A stretch of DNA of 57,641 nucleotides. Source: Rubrivivax sp. (lineage in GTDB: Bacteria; Pseudomonadota; Gammaproteobacteria; Burkholderiales; Burkholderiaceae_C). The stretch's first letter is position 1. Each line of letters starts with the position of its first letter. Both the position numbers and the translations under genes were made by a program. The notes beneath the pieces are model-generated. The model was not told the origin of the DNA. It did not search any database and was given only the letters and a program-made list of their open reading frames with translations. The stretch spans positions 1-57,641 of the forward strand of contig JAEUPD010000133.1 of assembly GCA_016788525.1 (NCBI GenBank), read 5' to 3'. Of the stretch, positions 1 to 8,885 are shown piece after piece.

Positions 1-287
1 CTGACTCGCGAACACTGTCTGAGCGAAACGAGCGCAGCGAGTGAAGCGAGTTGTTCGCGCGACCCCAGGCCGAGCAGCGCAAGGGAGTCGGGCCCAAAGG
101 GCCCGACCGCCGCATCTGCGCCCCGCCGGGCTCGCGCCCGCGGCCTTGCTCGTACCGCCCTTCGAACGCGGGGGAGTCAAAGGCATCGCACCGGCGAACA
201 ACAAGCAGCAGGCTCGCACGCCCAGCGTCAAGTCCGCCCCCTCCCCAATCGGCCGCCCGAAGAAGCCGCATCATTCGCTCCGCTGCC
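1..287. other. Intergenic/left-edge region without a supported gene
   Basis: No convincing gene is seen. Two long reading frames cross this stretch, but their translations are arginine/alanine-rich and low-complexity, as expected of random GC-rich DNA. The stretch holds a perfect 9-bp hairpin at 87-107 and a purine-rich patch near 30-50 with repeated 'gcgag'-like words. The next gene is taken to start at 288. Confidence 0.6.
87..107. repeat. Perfect 9-bp inverted repeat (hairpin)
   Basis: gtcgggccc at 87-95 and gggcccgac at 99-107 are perfect reverse complements around a 3-base aaa loop. There is no T-tract, so it is not a classic intrinsic terminator. It could be part of a dispersed intergenic element or a terminator for a gene left of the window. 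No second copy was noticed here. Confidence 0.5.
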
Positions 288-1256
288 ATGACCACCACTC
301 TCTGGGCGCAAAGCGCCATCGTCATCCTCGGCGCGCTGCACGCGCTGGCCGCCTACGCGTACTTCAGTCGTTCGCGCGGCGCGCCGGTCTGGGCGCTGGC
401 CTGGGTGGCCGTGGCGGCGCTGGCGGCGTGGTCGGTGCGCATCGCACCGGCGGTCACTGCGGCGACCTTCGGGGCGGCGGTGGTGTTGTGGACGCTGTGG
501 TGGGCGTCTATCCGTGCGCTGCCCCATCGCAAGTGGATCGCCGAGAACGAGCGCCAGGCCACGGGCGTGGTGGCCGGCAACGTGGTCACGTTGCACGACG
601 TGCGCAGTTTCGACTGGCGCACGAAGGAAGACTTCAGTGCGCACTGGGAGGCCGCCGCGCGCATCGACCTCGAGGCGCTCGAAGCCGTCGATCTCTTCAC
701 CAGCACCTGGGGTGAGCCGCGCATCGCGCACCTGATCGTCAGCTTCGTGTTCCGCGACGGCACGGCGCCGCTGGCCGTTTCCATCGAGACCCGGCGCGAG
801 GCCGATGAAGCCTGGACCGCCTTCGCCGGTTTCATGAAGGCCTTCGAGTTGATCATCGTCGCGGCGCGCGAGACCGACGTCATCCGCCTGCGCACGCACA
901 TCCGCGGTGAAACGGTGCGGCGTTTTCGTCTGCGCACCACGCCTTCGATGCGCAGGAAGCTCTTCTTGCAGTACGTGCGCGAGATGAACGCGCTGGCCGT
1001 GCGCCCGCGCTTCTACAACACGCTGTTCGCCAACTGCACCACCGAGGTGGCGCGCATCCTGCGCACCACCGGGCGCCGGCTGCCGTGGAGCTGGCCGCTG
1101 GTGGTGTCGGGCCACGTGCCGCGCTACTTCCATGGCCTGGGGTTGGTGGGGCCGCCCTCCGAGCACTTCGAGGCCGTGGAGCGCGCGGCCGACATCGGGG
1201 AGCGGGCACGCGACGATGGCTCGCCACTGGAGTTCTCGCAGCGCATTCGTGCCTGA
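288..1256 (+). CDS. DUF4105-family membrane protein
   Basis: The product is 322 aa from the ATG at 288. The N-terminus holds about three hydrophobic segments (residues roughly 6-24, 33-49 and 52-70), consistent with inner-membrane anchoring. The rest is soluble and resembles DUF4105, a family related to the Lnb periplasmic domain. A conserved-looking block around residues 244-258 contains Cys250 in FANCTTEVARIL, probably the candidate active-site region of the fold. The longer frame upstream (from 51) is rejected because it translates to basic, low-complexity sequence and ATG 288 directly precedes a natural first membrane helix. No enzymatic activity can be assigned from sequence. It stands alone and converges with the acetyltransferase gene downstream. 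Confidence 0.8.
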   Translation: MTTTLWAQSAIVILGALHALAAYAYFSRSRGAPVWALAWVAVAALAAWSVRIAPAVTAATFGAAVVLWTLWWASIRALPHRKWIAENERQATGVVAGNVVTLHDVRSFDWRTKEDFSAHWEAAARIDLEALEAVDLFTSTWGEPRIAHLIVSFVFRDGTAPLAVSIETRREADEAWTAFAGFMKAFELIIVAARETDVIRLRTHIRGETVRRFRLRTTPSMRRKLFLQYVREMNALAVRPRFYNTLFANCTTEVARILRTTGRRLPWSWPLVVSGHVPRYFHGLGLVGPPSEHFEAVERAADIGERARDDGSPLEFSQRIRA

Positions 1257-1313
1257 GGTCGCGATCTGGATGGCCGGTGCCGCGGCGTGGGCGCGACCGC
1301 GGATTCGCCCCGC

Positions 1314-1359
1314 GGATTCAGGCCGGGATCAGGCGTGGATTCAGGCCGTGGATCAGACC
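1314..1359. repeat. Two imperfect 23-bp direct repeats
   Basis: ggattcaggccg at 1314 recurs at 1337, and each copy continues into a similar ggatcag-containing tail. The copies lie in tandem between the convergent DUF4105 and acetyltransferase genes. Function unknown; possibly a recent slippage duplication. Confidence 0.45.
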
Positions 1360-1363
1360 GGGA

Positions 1364-1915
1364 TCACGGCGCCACAGGCCCGCCCAGGCGCCGGGCAACG
1401 ACCCGGTTCTCGTGCGACTCGCCCTCGAAGGTGAACCATGTGCGCCCACGGTCCTGGTAGCCGCGCCGCGCGTAGAAGGCTCGCGCGCGATGGTTGTGCA
1501 CCCAGGGCGTGAGCCACAGCACGGTCGCGCCGGCAGCCCGGGCCAGGTCTTCGGCCTCGCGCAGCAGGCGCGTGCCCACGCCCAGGGCGGTGAACGGCTC
1601 CTGCACGTACAGGCGCAACAGTTCGGCCTGCGCGCCATCGGGCGCCAGCGCGTGCGTCGCGCCGAGCGTCACCTGCGCGAAGCCGACAAGGTGCCCGTCG
1701 CGCTCGGCCACCAGCAGCCGCGTTCGTGCGTCGTCGAGGTGGCGGGCAAACGCCGGCTCGGCGTAGGTGCCAAACACCTCACGCGCGATGGCCGGCCGGA
1801 CGCCCCCGGTGGCGTAGGTGTCCAGGAAGACCTGGATGGCCAGCGCGGAAAGACACAACGCGTCTGCAGGCGCGGCCGGGCGGATGTCGATCGGCGGCGG
1901 CGTGCGGGGTGCCAC
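1364..1915 (-). CDS. GNAT family N-acetyltransferase
   Basis: The product is 183 aa and has the GNAT pattern: an N-terminal IDIRPA strand, a central strand LLVAERDGHLVGFAQVTL, the acetyl-CoA loop region LGVGTRLLREAEDLAR and a C-terminal ARAFYARRGYQDRG motif. It should transfer an acetyl group from acetyl-CoA to an unknown amine, small molecule or protein N-terminus. No ATG is available, so a GTG at 1915 is chosen; it sits 5 bases after the stop of the upstream dehydrogenase gene, implying co-transcription and perhaps translational coupling. The much longer frame running through the dehydrogenase gene is a shadow. Substrate unknown. Confidence 0.85.
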   Translation of the reverse strand: MAPRTPPPIDIRPAAPADALCLSALAIQVFLDTYATGGVRPAIAREVFGTYAEPAFARHLDDARTRLLVAERDGHLVGFAQVTLGATHALAPDGAQAELLRLYVQEPFTALGVGTRLLREAEDLARAAGATVLWLTPWVHNHRARAFYARRGYQDRGRTWFTFEGESHENRVVARRLGGPVAP

Positions 1916-1920
1916 GGGCC

Positions 1921-2961
1921 CTACTCGAAATCCAGCAGCACCTTCATTGCCTGCGAGCGGTCGGCCGCCAGCGCAAACGCGCGGCCAGCGTCGCGGAAGG
2001 GCAGGGTGGCCGAGATGAGCGGCTTCAGATCGACCAGCCCCTTGTTGATGAGCTGCACCGCCAGGCCGAACTCTTCGTGAAAGCGGAAGGTGCCGCGCCA
2101 GTCGAATTCCTTGGCGACGATCGTGTTCACCGGCAGCGTCATCTCGCCGCCGGCCAGGCCCAGCTGCACGATCACGCCGCGCGGGCCCAGCACGTCGAAG
2201 GCACCTTTCAGCGCGGCGGCGTTGCCGCTGGCCTCGAACAGCACGTCGAACTGGCCCTTGTCGGCGGCGAACTTCGAAAGCGCCGCGGGCTCGTCGGCGA
2301 CGTTGATCGTCTCGTCGGCGCCCACCTGCGCCGCCTTGCGCAGCGCGTGCGCGACGAGGTCGGTGGCGACGATGTGGCGCGCGCCGGCGCGGCGCGCGGC
2401 GATGACGGCCATCGCGCCGATCGGCCCGCAGCCCGTCACCAGCACCGAGGCGCCCAGCAGCGGCCCGGCGCGGTTTACCGCGTGCAGCGCCACGGCCAGC
2501 GGCTCGGCCATCGCACCCTCTTCGATGCTCACGTCGTCGTCCAGGCGGTGCGCCTGCCAGGCTTCCACCACCAGTTCCTGCCGGAACGCGCCCTGCACGT
2601 GCGGCGTGCGCATCGCGCTGCCGAAGTAGCGCATGTCCAGGCAGTGGTTGTGCAGCCCGCGCTGGCAGAAGCGGCACGTGCCGCAAGGCCGGCTGGGGCT
2701 GATGGCGATGCGCTCGCCGATGTTGAACTGCGCTGCGACATCGCGGCCCACCGCCTCGATGACACCGGCGACTTCATGCCCCAGCACCATCGGCTCCTTC
2801 ACGCGCACGGTGCCGAAGCCGCCGTGCTGGTAGTAGTGAAGGTCCGAGCCGCAGATGCCGCCGCAGCGCACGCGCACGCGCAGCTGGCCGGGGCCGAGCA
2901 CGGGGGTGGCGATCTCTTCGACGCGCAGATCGCCGGCGGCGTGGATGACGAGGCCTTGCAT
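1921..2961 (-). CDS. idnD: L-idonate 5-dehydrogenase-like zinc alcohol dehydrogenase
   Basis: This 346-aa medium-chain dehydrogenase has catalytic-zinc residues Cys37 (GGICGSD), His62 and Glu63 (GHE), and structural-zinc cysteines 93, 96, 99 and 107. A Rossmann motif GCGPIGA follows near residue 176. Overall sequence, including the DLHYYQHGG segment, fits the L-idonate 5-dehydrogenase branch, which oxidises L-idonate to 5-ketogluconate with NAD(P)+. Length matches the family. The other idonate/gluconate genes (5-ketogluconate reductase, gluconate kinase, permease) are not nearby, so the physiological substrate could be another polyol or sugar acid. It appears to form a two-gene unit with the following acetyltransferase. 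Confidence 0.8.
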   Translation of the reverse strand: MQGLVIHAAGDLRVEEIATPVLGPGQLRVRVRCGGICGSDLHYYQHGGFGTVRVKEPMVLGHEVAGVIEAVGRDVAAQFNIGERIAISPSRPCGTCRFCQRGLHNHCLDMRYFGSAMRTPHVQGAFRQELVVEAWQAHRLDDDVSIEEGAMAEPLAVALHAVNRAGPLLGASVLVTGCGPIGAMAVIAARRAGARHIVATDLVAHALRKAAQVGADETINVADEPAALSKFAADKGQFDVLFEASGNAAALKGAFDVLGPRGVIVQLGLAGGEMTLPVNTIVAKEFDWRGTFRFHEEFGLAVQLINKGLVDLKPLISATLPFRDAGRAFALAADRSQAMKVLLDFE

Positions 2962-3060
2962 GCCGGCAAGTGTCGCCGATCGCGCCGGGCCGGCGCCGGC
3001 GCCTGCGGTGTCGCCCCCGGGATGCGCTGCGGGCGCGGCCAGCGGCTATCGTCGGGCACC

Positions 3061-4152
3061 ATGAGCGACGCCGAAGCCCCTGCCCCCGAGGCCCCCGCCC
3101 TCGTCTACCCCTGCGGCGAGCCGCCCGAGCCCGGCGGCTTGAAGCAGGTGGCGCCGGGCGTGCTGTGGCTGCGCATGCCGCTGCCATTCACGCTCAAGCA
3201 CATCAACCTGTACCTCATCGAAGACCAGGGCGAGGCCGGCCCCGGCTGGGCCGTGGTCGACACCGGCACGCAGACGCCCGAGGTGCTGGCCGCCTGGCGC
3301 GCGCTGCTGGCGCCCGAGGGGCCGCTGGCCGGGCGGCCCGTCACGCGCGTGATCGCCACGCACATGCACCCCGACCACATGGGCATGGCCGGCTGGCTGA
3401 CGCGCAAGTACGACGCGCGGCTGTGGATCACGCGCGAGGAGTACCTGATGTGCCGCACGCTGGCCGCCGACACCGGCCGCGAGGCACCGGAGGACGCCAT
3501 CCGCTTCTACCAGCGCTGCGGCTGGCCGGAGGAGTCGCTCGATGTCTACCGCGCGCGCTTCGGCGGCTTTGGCAAGTACATGCACGCGCTGCCCGACAGC
3601 TACCGCCGCCTGCGCCACGGCGAGACACTGACCATCGGCGCGCGGGCCTGGCGCGTGGTGGTGGGCCGCGGGCATTCGCCCGAGCATGCCTGCCTCGTGA
3701 GCGAAGGGCTGAAGGTGATGATCTCCGGCGACCAGGTGCTGCCGCGCATCTCGAGCAACGTCTCGGTGTTCCCCACGGAGCCCGACAGCGACCCGCTCGG
3801 TGACTGGCTGGACTCGATCGCCCACCTGCGCGCCACGCTGCCCGACGACCTGCTGGTGCTGCCCGCGCATGGCGAGCCGTTCCGCGGCCTGCATGCGCGG
3901 CTCGATCGCCTGGCGCATGGCCACGACCGCAGCCTGGTGCGGCTGCGGCGCGCGTTGGTTGAGGCACCCCGGCGCGTGGTGGATCTCTTCGTCACGATGT
4001 TCGCGCGGCAGATCGACCTGCGCGGCGAGACGCTGGGCCTGGCCACCGGCGAGACCGTGGCGCACCTGAACTACCTGCGGCACCGGGGCGAACTCGAGGT
4101 GACCGTGGCCGACGACGGTGCCGCGTGGTACCGCGCGCGGGCGGCCCGATGA
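3061..4152 (+). CDS. MBL-fold metallohydrolase
   Basis: The product is 363 aa with a complete metallo-beta-lactamase metal set: HMHPDH (His101, His103, Asp105, His106), His205 in GHSPEH, Asp224 in SGDQ and His270 in PAHGEP. It should be a binuclear-metal hydrolase; thioester or lactone substrates are typical of the glyoxalase II/LACTB2-like branch, but the substrate here is unknown. The C-terminal about 90 residues look helical, as in LACTB2 proteins. ATG 3061 is preferred over the longer upstream frame, which is low-complexity and overlaps the divergent dehydrogenase gene. It overlaps the next gene by ATGA, so the two are translationally coupled, and it probably opens a cassette with the ThDP enzyme and feruloyl-CoA synthase. 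Confidence 0.85.
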   Translation: MSDAEAPAPEAPALVYPCGEPPEPGGLKQVAPGVLWLRMPLPFTLKHINLYLIEDQGEAGPGWAVVDTGTQTPEVLAAWRALLAPEGPLAGRPVTRVIATHMHPDHMGMAGWLTRKYDARLWITREEYLMCRTLAADTGREAPEDAIRFYQRCGWPEESLDVYRARFGGFGKYMHALPDSYRRLRHGETLTIGARAWRVVVGRGHSPEHACLVSEGLKVMISGDQVLPRISSNVSVFPTEPDSDPLGDWLDSIAHLRATLPDDLLVLPAHGEPFRGLHARLDRLAHGHDRSLVRLRRALVEAPRRVVDLFVTMFARQIDLRGETLGLATGETVAHLNYLRHRGELEVTVADDGAAWYRARAAR

Positions 4153-5732
4153 GCGCGCCGGCGGCGGCGCCCGGCCAGCGCAGCGGTGCCGACCTGCTGT
4201 GCGAGAGCCTGCTCGCGCAGGGGGTGGACCACTGCTTCGCCAACCCCGGCACTTCCGAGATGCACTTCGTGGCGGCGCTGGACCGCCAGCCGCGCATGCG
4301 CTGCGTGCTCGGCCTGGCCGAAGGGGTGGTCACCGGCATGGCCGACGGCTACGCCCGCATGGCCGAGCGGCCGGCCTGCACGCTGCTGCACACCGGGCCG
4401 GGGCTGGCCAACGGCCTGGCCAACGTGCACAACGCCAGGCGGGCGTTCACGCCGATGGTCAACGTGGTGGGCGACCATGCCACGCACCACGCGGCGTCCG
4501 ACGCCCCGCTGGCCGCCGACGTGGAGGGCCTGGCGCGGCCGATGTCGCACTGGGTGGCGCGCAGCTCCGGTGCTGACACGCTGGGCGAGCTCGCGGCCGA
4601 GGCCGTGCAGCGCGCGCGCACGCCGCCGGGGTGCATCGCCACGCTCATCCTGCCGGCCGACCATGCGTGGGGCGCGGCACAGGCCGCTGCGCCGGCGGCC
4701 CGTGCCGTGCCTTCGCCGCTGCCGCCGCAGCCCGCTGCACTCGCCCGGGCGGCGGCGGCGCTGCAGCGCGGCCCGGGCACGCTGCTGTTGCTGGCCGGTG
4801 CCGCGCTGCGCGCCGAGGGGCTGGAGCTGGCCGCGCGCATCGCCGCGGCCACCGGGGCGCGGCTGCTCGCCCAGCAGGCCAATGCGCGGGTGGAGCGCGG
4901 CCTGGGCCGCGTGATGATCGACCGCGTGCCCTACGTCGTCGACAAGGCGCTGGCGCTGCTGAAGGACACGCGCGCCGCAGTGCTGGTGGGGGCCAAGGCG
5001 CCGGTGGGCTTCTTCGCCTACCCGGGCCGGCCGAGCTCGATGCTGCCGGCCGATTGCGAGGTGATCGCCGCGGCGCAGCCCGAAGACGACGGCGTGCAGG
5101 CGCTGCGCGAGCTGGCCGCCGCGCTGGGCACTGTGCCCGCCCCGCCGCGCGAGTGGCTGGCCGAGCGCCGCGAGCTGCCGCTGCCCGGCGGTGCGCTCAC
5201 GGCCGCGGCGGTGGCGCAGGCCGTGGTGGCGCGGCTGCCCGAAGGCGCCATCGTCTGCGACGAGAGCGTCAGCTCGGGCCGCGAGTTCTTTCCGATGAGC
5301 TGGCACGCCGCGCCGCACGACTATCTGCAGCTCACCGGCGGCGCCATCGGCCTGGGGCTGCCGTTGGCCACCGGCGCGGCCATCGGTGCGCCGGGGCGCA
5401 AGGTGGTCTCGTTGCAGGCCGACGGCAGCGCGATGTACACCCTGCCGGCCTTGTGGACGCAGGCCCGCGAGCGGCTGGACTTGGTGACGGTGATCTTCGC
5501 CAACCGCCGCTACGCCATCCTGCATGGCGAGTACGTGGCCACGGGCGCGGGCCAGCCGGGCGCCAACGCGCGGCGCATGTTCGACTTCGACGACCCCGCG
5601 CCCGACTGGGTGGCGCTGGCGCGCGGCATGGGCGTGGAAGGCGCACGGGCCGACAGCGCCGAGCGCTTTGCCGATGTGCTGGGCGCGGCGCTCGCGCGCC
5701 GCGGGCCCTTCGTCATTGAGGCCGTGATCTGA
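4149..5732 (+). CDS. Thiamine-diphosphate-dependent enzyme (acetolactate synthase/benzoylformate decarboxylase superfamily)
   Basis: The product is 527 aa with the three-domain ThDP architecture. The N-terminal PYR domain has FANPGTSEMHF, whose Glu aligns with the cofactor-activating glutamate of benzoylformate decarboxylase (NPGSNE). The C-terminal PP domain has the metal/ThDP motif ADGS (Asp425) with its asparagine 27 residues later (Asn452, FANRRYAI). Such proteins are often labelled acetolactate synthase large subunit, but no small subunit or ilv genes are near, and the PYR loop looks more like a 2-keto acid decarboxylase or lyase. Start codon overlaps the upstream hydrolase stop (ATGA). 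Context with feruloyl-CoA synthase suggests catabolism of an aromatic or keto acid; this is inference. Confidence 0.8.
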   Translation: MSAPAAAPGQRSGADLLCESLLAQGVDHCFANPGTSEMHFVAALDRQPRMRCVLGLAEGVVTGMADGYARMAERPACTLLHTGPGLANGLANVHNARRAFTPMVNVVGDHATHHAASDAPLAADVEGLARPMSHWVARSSGADTLGELAAEAVQRARTPPGCIATLILPADHAWGAAQAAAPAARAVPSPLPPQPAALARAAAALQRGPGTLLLLAGAALRAEGLELAARIAAATGARLLAQQANARVERGLGRVMIDRVPYVVDKALALLKDTRAAVLVGAKAPVGFFAYPGRPSSMLPADCEVIAAAQPEDDGVQALRELAAALGTVPAPPREWLAERRELPLPGGALTAAAVAQAVVARLPEGAIVCDESVSSGREFFPMSWHAAPHDYLQLTGGAIGLGLPLATGAAIGAPGRKVVSLQADGSAMYTLPALWTQARERLDLVTVIFANRRYAILHGEYVATGAGQPGANARRMFDFDDPAPDWVALARGMGVEGARADSAERFADVLGAALARRGPFVIEAVI

Positions 5733-5901
5733 CGGGCGGCTGACGCGCGGCCGCCACGCCCGGCTCCGGCCGCGCCGGCGTGGCGGCGGACTGACGCAAC
5801 TCAATCACTGGCGGCCCCGCTGCCCCGGCCCGTGGCAAATCGGCCCAATGGGGGAGGAACGCGGGCGCCTGCGCACCGGCGCCCGGCCGCAGAATGGGGC
5901 C

Positions 5902-7944
5902 ATGGCCAACTCTGCGCTCCACCCCGCGGGCCCCGCCGCAGAAGAAACGGCCGCGGTCTCGACGGTGCCTGGCGGCGCCGCGCCCTCTGCAGCGGCGCCC
6001 GCTGCCGCCGAGGCCCCGGCCCGCACCGGTGCCGGCGCCGCGCGCTGGCGCCCCGCGCGCGTGGCCGGCTGCCTGGAGGCCGAGTCGCTGCACCGTGCCG
6101 ATGGCAGCTGGCTGCTGCGGGCCTCCGAGCCGCTGAGCCCCTTTCCGGCGCGCTTCACCGACGCGTTGGAGCACTTCGCGGCGCTGCAGCCGGCGCAGGT
6201 GCTGGTGGCCCGCCGCGCCCCCGGCGCAGCGCCGGCGGCCGAGCGGCCGTGGCAGGCCATCACCTATGCGCAGATGCTGGAGCGGGTGCGCCGCGTCGGC
6301 CAGGGGCTGGCGCTGCGCATGGCCTCCGGCGAGATCTCGGCCGAGCGACCGATCGCCATCCTCTCGGGCAACGACCTGCAGCACCTGACGCTGGCGCTGG
6401 CGGCGTGCTGGGTGGGCGTGCCCTTTGCGCCGGTCTCGCCGGCGTACTCGCTGCTGGCCCGCGAGCCTGAGCGCCTGGCGCACATCCTCGAGACGCTGAC
6501 CCCGGGGCTGGTGTTCGCCAGCGCCGGGCGGGCGTTCGCCCGCGCCATCGACGCCACCGTGCCGAGCAATGTCGAGCTGGTGCTCACCGAGCCCGAGGGC
6601 GCGCCGCCCGGGCGCGAAGTGACGCGCTTCGCGTCGCTGCTGGAAAGCGCGCCCGGCGCCGCGGTGGAGCGCGCGCACAACCAGGTGGGCCCCGACAGCA
6701 TCGCCAAGTTCCTCTTCACCTCGGGCAGCACCGGTGTCGGCAAAGGCCCGAAGGCGGTGGTGACGACGCACCGCATGTGGTGCGCCAACCTGCAGCAGAT
6801 CCGCCAGTGCTTCGCGTTCCTGGCCGACGAGCCCCCGGTGCTGGTGGACTGGCTGCCGTGGAACCACGTGTTCGGCGGCAACCACAACGTCGGCATCGCG
6901 CTGTACAACGGCGGCACGCTGTACATCGACGACGGCAAGCCCACGCCCGAGGGCCTGGCCGAGACGATCGCCAACCTGCGCGAGATCTCACCCACGGTGT
7001 ACTTCAACGTGCCCAAGGGCTTCGAGGAACTGGCCAAGGCGATGGAGCACGACGAGGCGCTGCGCCGGCGGCTCTTCGCGCGGGTGCGGGCGTTCATGTT
7101 CGCCGGCGCGGGGCTGTCGCAGGCGGTGTGGGACCAGCTGGACCGCCTGGCCGAGCGCACGGTGGGCGAGCGCATCCCCGTCTTCACGGGCCTCGGCATG
7201 ACCGAGACCTCGCCCAGCTGCACCTTTGCGCTGGGCACCGACGTGAGAAGCGGCGACATCGGCCTGCCGGTGCCCGGCGTGGAAGTGAAGGTCGCGGCCG
7301 TGGACGGCAAGCACGAGGTGCGCTTCCGAGGCCCCAACGTGATGAGCGAGTACTGGCGCGCGGTGGAAGAGACGATGGCGGCCTTCGACAGCGAGGGCTT
7401 CTACAGGACAGGCGACGCGGTGCGCTTCCGCGACCCCACCGACCCGACGCGCGGGCTGGTGTTCGACGGGCGCATCGCGGAGGACTTCAAGCTCGCCACC
7501 GGCACCTTCGTCAGCGTGGGGCCGCTGCGCATGCGGGCCGTGCTCGCCGGCCACCCGCTGGTGCAGGACGTGGTGGTGACGGGGCTGAACCGCGACGAGG
7601 TCGGGCTGCTGGTGTTCCCGCGCCTGGACGACGTGCGCCTGCTGGCCGGCAGCCCCTACGGCGAACTGCCCGAGCTGACGTTGTCGCACCCCAGGGTGCG
7701 CGAGTTCTTCCGCCACTGGCTGCAGGGGCTGCACGATGCCGGCACCGGCAGCAGCAACCGCCCGATGCGAGCCTTGCTGGTGTCCGAGCCACCTTCGCTG
7801 GACCGCGGCGAGCTCACCGACAAGGGTTCCATCAACCAGCGCGCGGTGCTGCAGCAGCGCGAAGCGGCCGTGCAGCGGCTGTATGCCGACGTGCCCGACG
7901 CGGCGGTGATCCGCGTGCAGGCCGCGGCCCCGCCGATCGGGTGA
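5902..7944 (+). CDS. fcs: Feruloyl-CoA synthase (acyl-CoA synthetase)
   Basis: The product is 680 aa in the ANL adenylating superfamily. The P-loop FTSGSTGVGKGPK begins at Phe272, and GLGMTETSP, YRTGDAV and the C-terminal lysine (Lys641 in ELTDKGSINQ) are all present. WLPWNHVFGGNHN and the C-terminal FRHWLQGLH block are characteristic of feruloyl-CoA synthases, which activate ferulate, coumarate or caffeate with ATP and CoA. The chosen ATG at 5902 gives an alanine-rich leader of about 45 residues; an upstream GTG/ATG-type start (5848) is possible. It lies 169 bp after the ThDP gene. No feruloyl-CoA hydratase/lyase is adjacent, but a crotonase gene lies at 18.3 kb. Confidence 0.88.
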   Translation: MANSALHPAGPAAEETAAVSTVPGGAAPSAAAPAAAEAPARTGAGAARWRPARVAGCLEAESLHRADGSWLLRASEPLSPFPARFTDALEHFAALQPAQVLVARRAPGAAPAAERPWQAITYAQMLERVRRVGQGLALRMASGEISAERPIAILSGNDLQHLTLALAACWVGVPFAPVSPAYSLLAREPERLAHILETLTPGLVFASAGRAFARAIDATVPSNVELVLTEPEGAPPGREVTRFASLLESAPGAAVERAHNQVGPDSIAKFLFTSGSTGVGKGPKAVVTTHRMWCANLQQIRQCFAFLADEPPVLVDWLPWNHVFGGNHNVGIALYNGGTLYIDDGKPTPEGLAETIANLREISPTVYFNVPKGFEELAKAMEHDEALRRRLFARVRAFMFAGAGLSQAVWDQLDRLAERTVGERIPVFTGLGMTETSPSCTFALGTDVRSGDIGLPVPGVEVKVAAVDGKHEVRFRGPNVMSEYWRAVEETMAAFDSEGFYRTGDAVRFRDPTDPTRGLVFDGRIAEDFKLATGTFVSVGPLRMRAVLAGHPLVQDVVVTGLNRDEVGLLVFPRLDDVRLLAGSPYGELPELTLSHPRVREFFRHWLQGLHDAGTGSSNRPMRALLVSEPPSLDRGELTDKGSINQRAVLQQREAAVQRLYADVPDAAVIRVQAAAPPIG

Positions 7945-8038
7945 ATACCGGGGTTTGCCCGTTCGTACACCGGTGCGGCCAGCGCTGGACTGGGCGGGCC
8001 CGGGGCTGAGGGCGCCGGGCCGGCCGCGGAGGTTCAAG

Positions 8039-8551
8039 ATGCCTGAAGGCCTGTTTCGAGCGTGCCTGCTGGTGGCGGGCGGTGTGTTGGCCGTGGGCTG
8101 CGCCGTTGCGCCGCCGCCGCCCGGGCAGGAGCGCGATGCGGTGCTCGCACGCTGGGGCGCCCCCACGGCCCGGCATGTGCTGCCAGCGGGCGGCGAGCGG
8201 CTCGAGTACGCCAGCGGCCCCTTCGGCCGCACCACCTGGATGATCGACCTCGATGCGGCCGGCCGCGTCTTCGGCTCACGGCAGGTGCTCGACGAGGCGC
8301 ACTTCGCCGAGCTGGCTGAGTCGGCCGCCAGGGCGCCAGGCCTGACCCGCGCTGAACTGCTGCGAGCCATCGGCACGCCGGGCGAGCGCCACGGTGCCGG
8401 GCTCATCGGTGGTGAGGTGTGGAGCTGGCGCTACGTCACCAACGATTGCCTGTGGTTCCAGGTCAGCATCGACCTCGCGGCCGACCGCGTGCGCTCGGCC
8501 GGTTACGGCATCGACTGGCAGTGCGACGCGGGAGCGGCAGACCGCAGCTGA
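8039..8551 (+). CDS. Small putative lipoprotein, BamE/SmpA-like
   Basis: The product is 170 aa. A hydrophobic leader ends in VLAVGC, a slightly degenerate lipobox, so Cys22 is the probable lipidation site. The mature part resembles the SmpA/OmlA (BamE-like) fold in two halves: LARWGAPTARHVLPAGGERLEY, broken here at gaps, and a second AELLRAIGTPGERHG block followed by WSWRYVTNDCLWFQV. ATG 8039 is preceded by GGAGG at a good distance, which decides the start against longer upstream options. Many Burkholderiales carry such lipoproteins in addition to the true BamE. Probably periplasm-facing; function unknown. Confidence 0.75.
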   Translation: MPEGLFRACLLVAGGVLAVGCAVAPPPPGQERDAVLARWGAPTARHVLPAGGERLEYASGPFGRTTWMIDLDAAGRVFGSRQVLDEAHFAELAESAARAPGLTRAELLRAIGTPGERHGAGLIGGEVWSWRYVTNDCLWFQVSIDLAADRVRSAGYGIDWQCDAGAADRS

Positions 8552-8591
8552 GGTCCGCGCCCGCCCTCCGGAGGCGTGGCGCGGGTGCCGA

Positions 8592-8885
8592 TCAAGGCAG
8601 CTTGGCGAGGATCTTTTCCATTTCCGCCGCGCTGAACGCGCGCAAGGTCTGCGAGCGCACGTTGCCCTGCTGCGCGATGGCCAGCTCGAAGGCCGTCAGC
8701 GACTGCTCGTCGTCGGCTTCGAGCACGCAGACGATGTCATGCTGGCCAAGCGTCCAGTAGATGTCCTTCATGTTCACGCCCAGGCGCTTGCCGACCTCCT
8801 TGGCGGCCGCGGCGCGTTGCGTGGTCTGCTTGATGGTCTGAACGCCCTTTTCGGTGAAGCTCAACAGCCCGATGTAGGTGACCAT
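8592..8885 (-). CDS. GYD domain protein
   Basis: The product is 97 aa. Sequence VTYIGLLSFTEKGVQTI at the N-terminus and the YWTLGQHDIVCVLEADDE core fit the GYD family, small ferredoxin-like-fold proteins of unknown biochemical role. ATG 8885 is chosen over GTG 8891 because the perfect AGGAGGG ribosome-binding site occupies 8892-8898, leaving 6 bases of spacing to 8885 but none to 8891. It is a stand-alone gene on the reverse strand, separated by 240 bp from the Rieske gene upstream. That gap holds no supported gene. Confidence 0.85.
   Translation of the reverse strand: MVTYIGLLSFTEKGVQTIKQTTQRAAAAKEVGKRLGVNMKDIYWTLGQHDIVCVLEADDEQSLTAFELAIAQQGNVRSQTLRAFSAAEMEKILAKLP

Noticed and set aside
1726-3060. 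5' extension of the MBL hydrolase frame
   Set aside because: It runs antisense through the dehydrogenase gene and is low-complexity; ATG 3061 starts the conserved protein.
5733-5901. Reverse-strand frames spanning the gap before feruloyl-CoA synthase
   Set aside because: They are shadows of the ThDP and synthase genes with Arg/Ala-rich translations.
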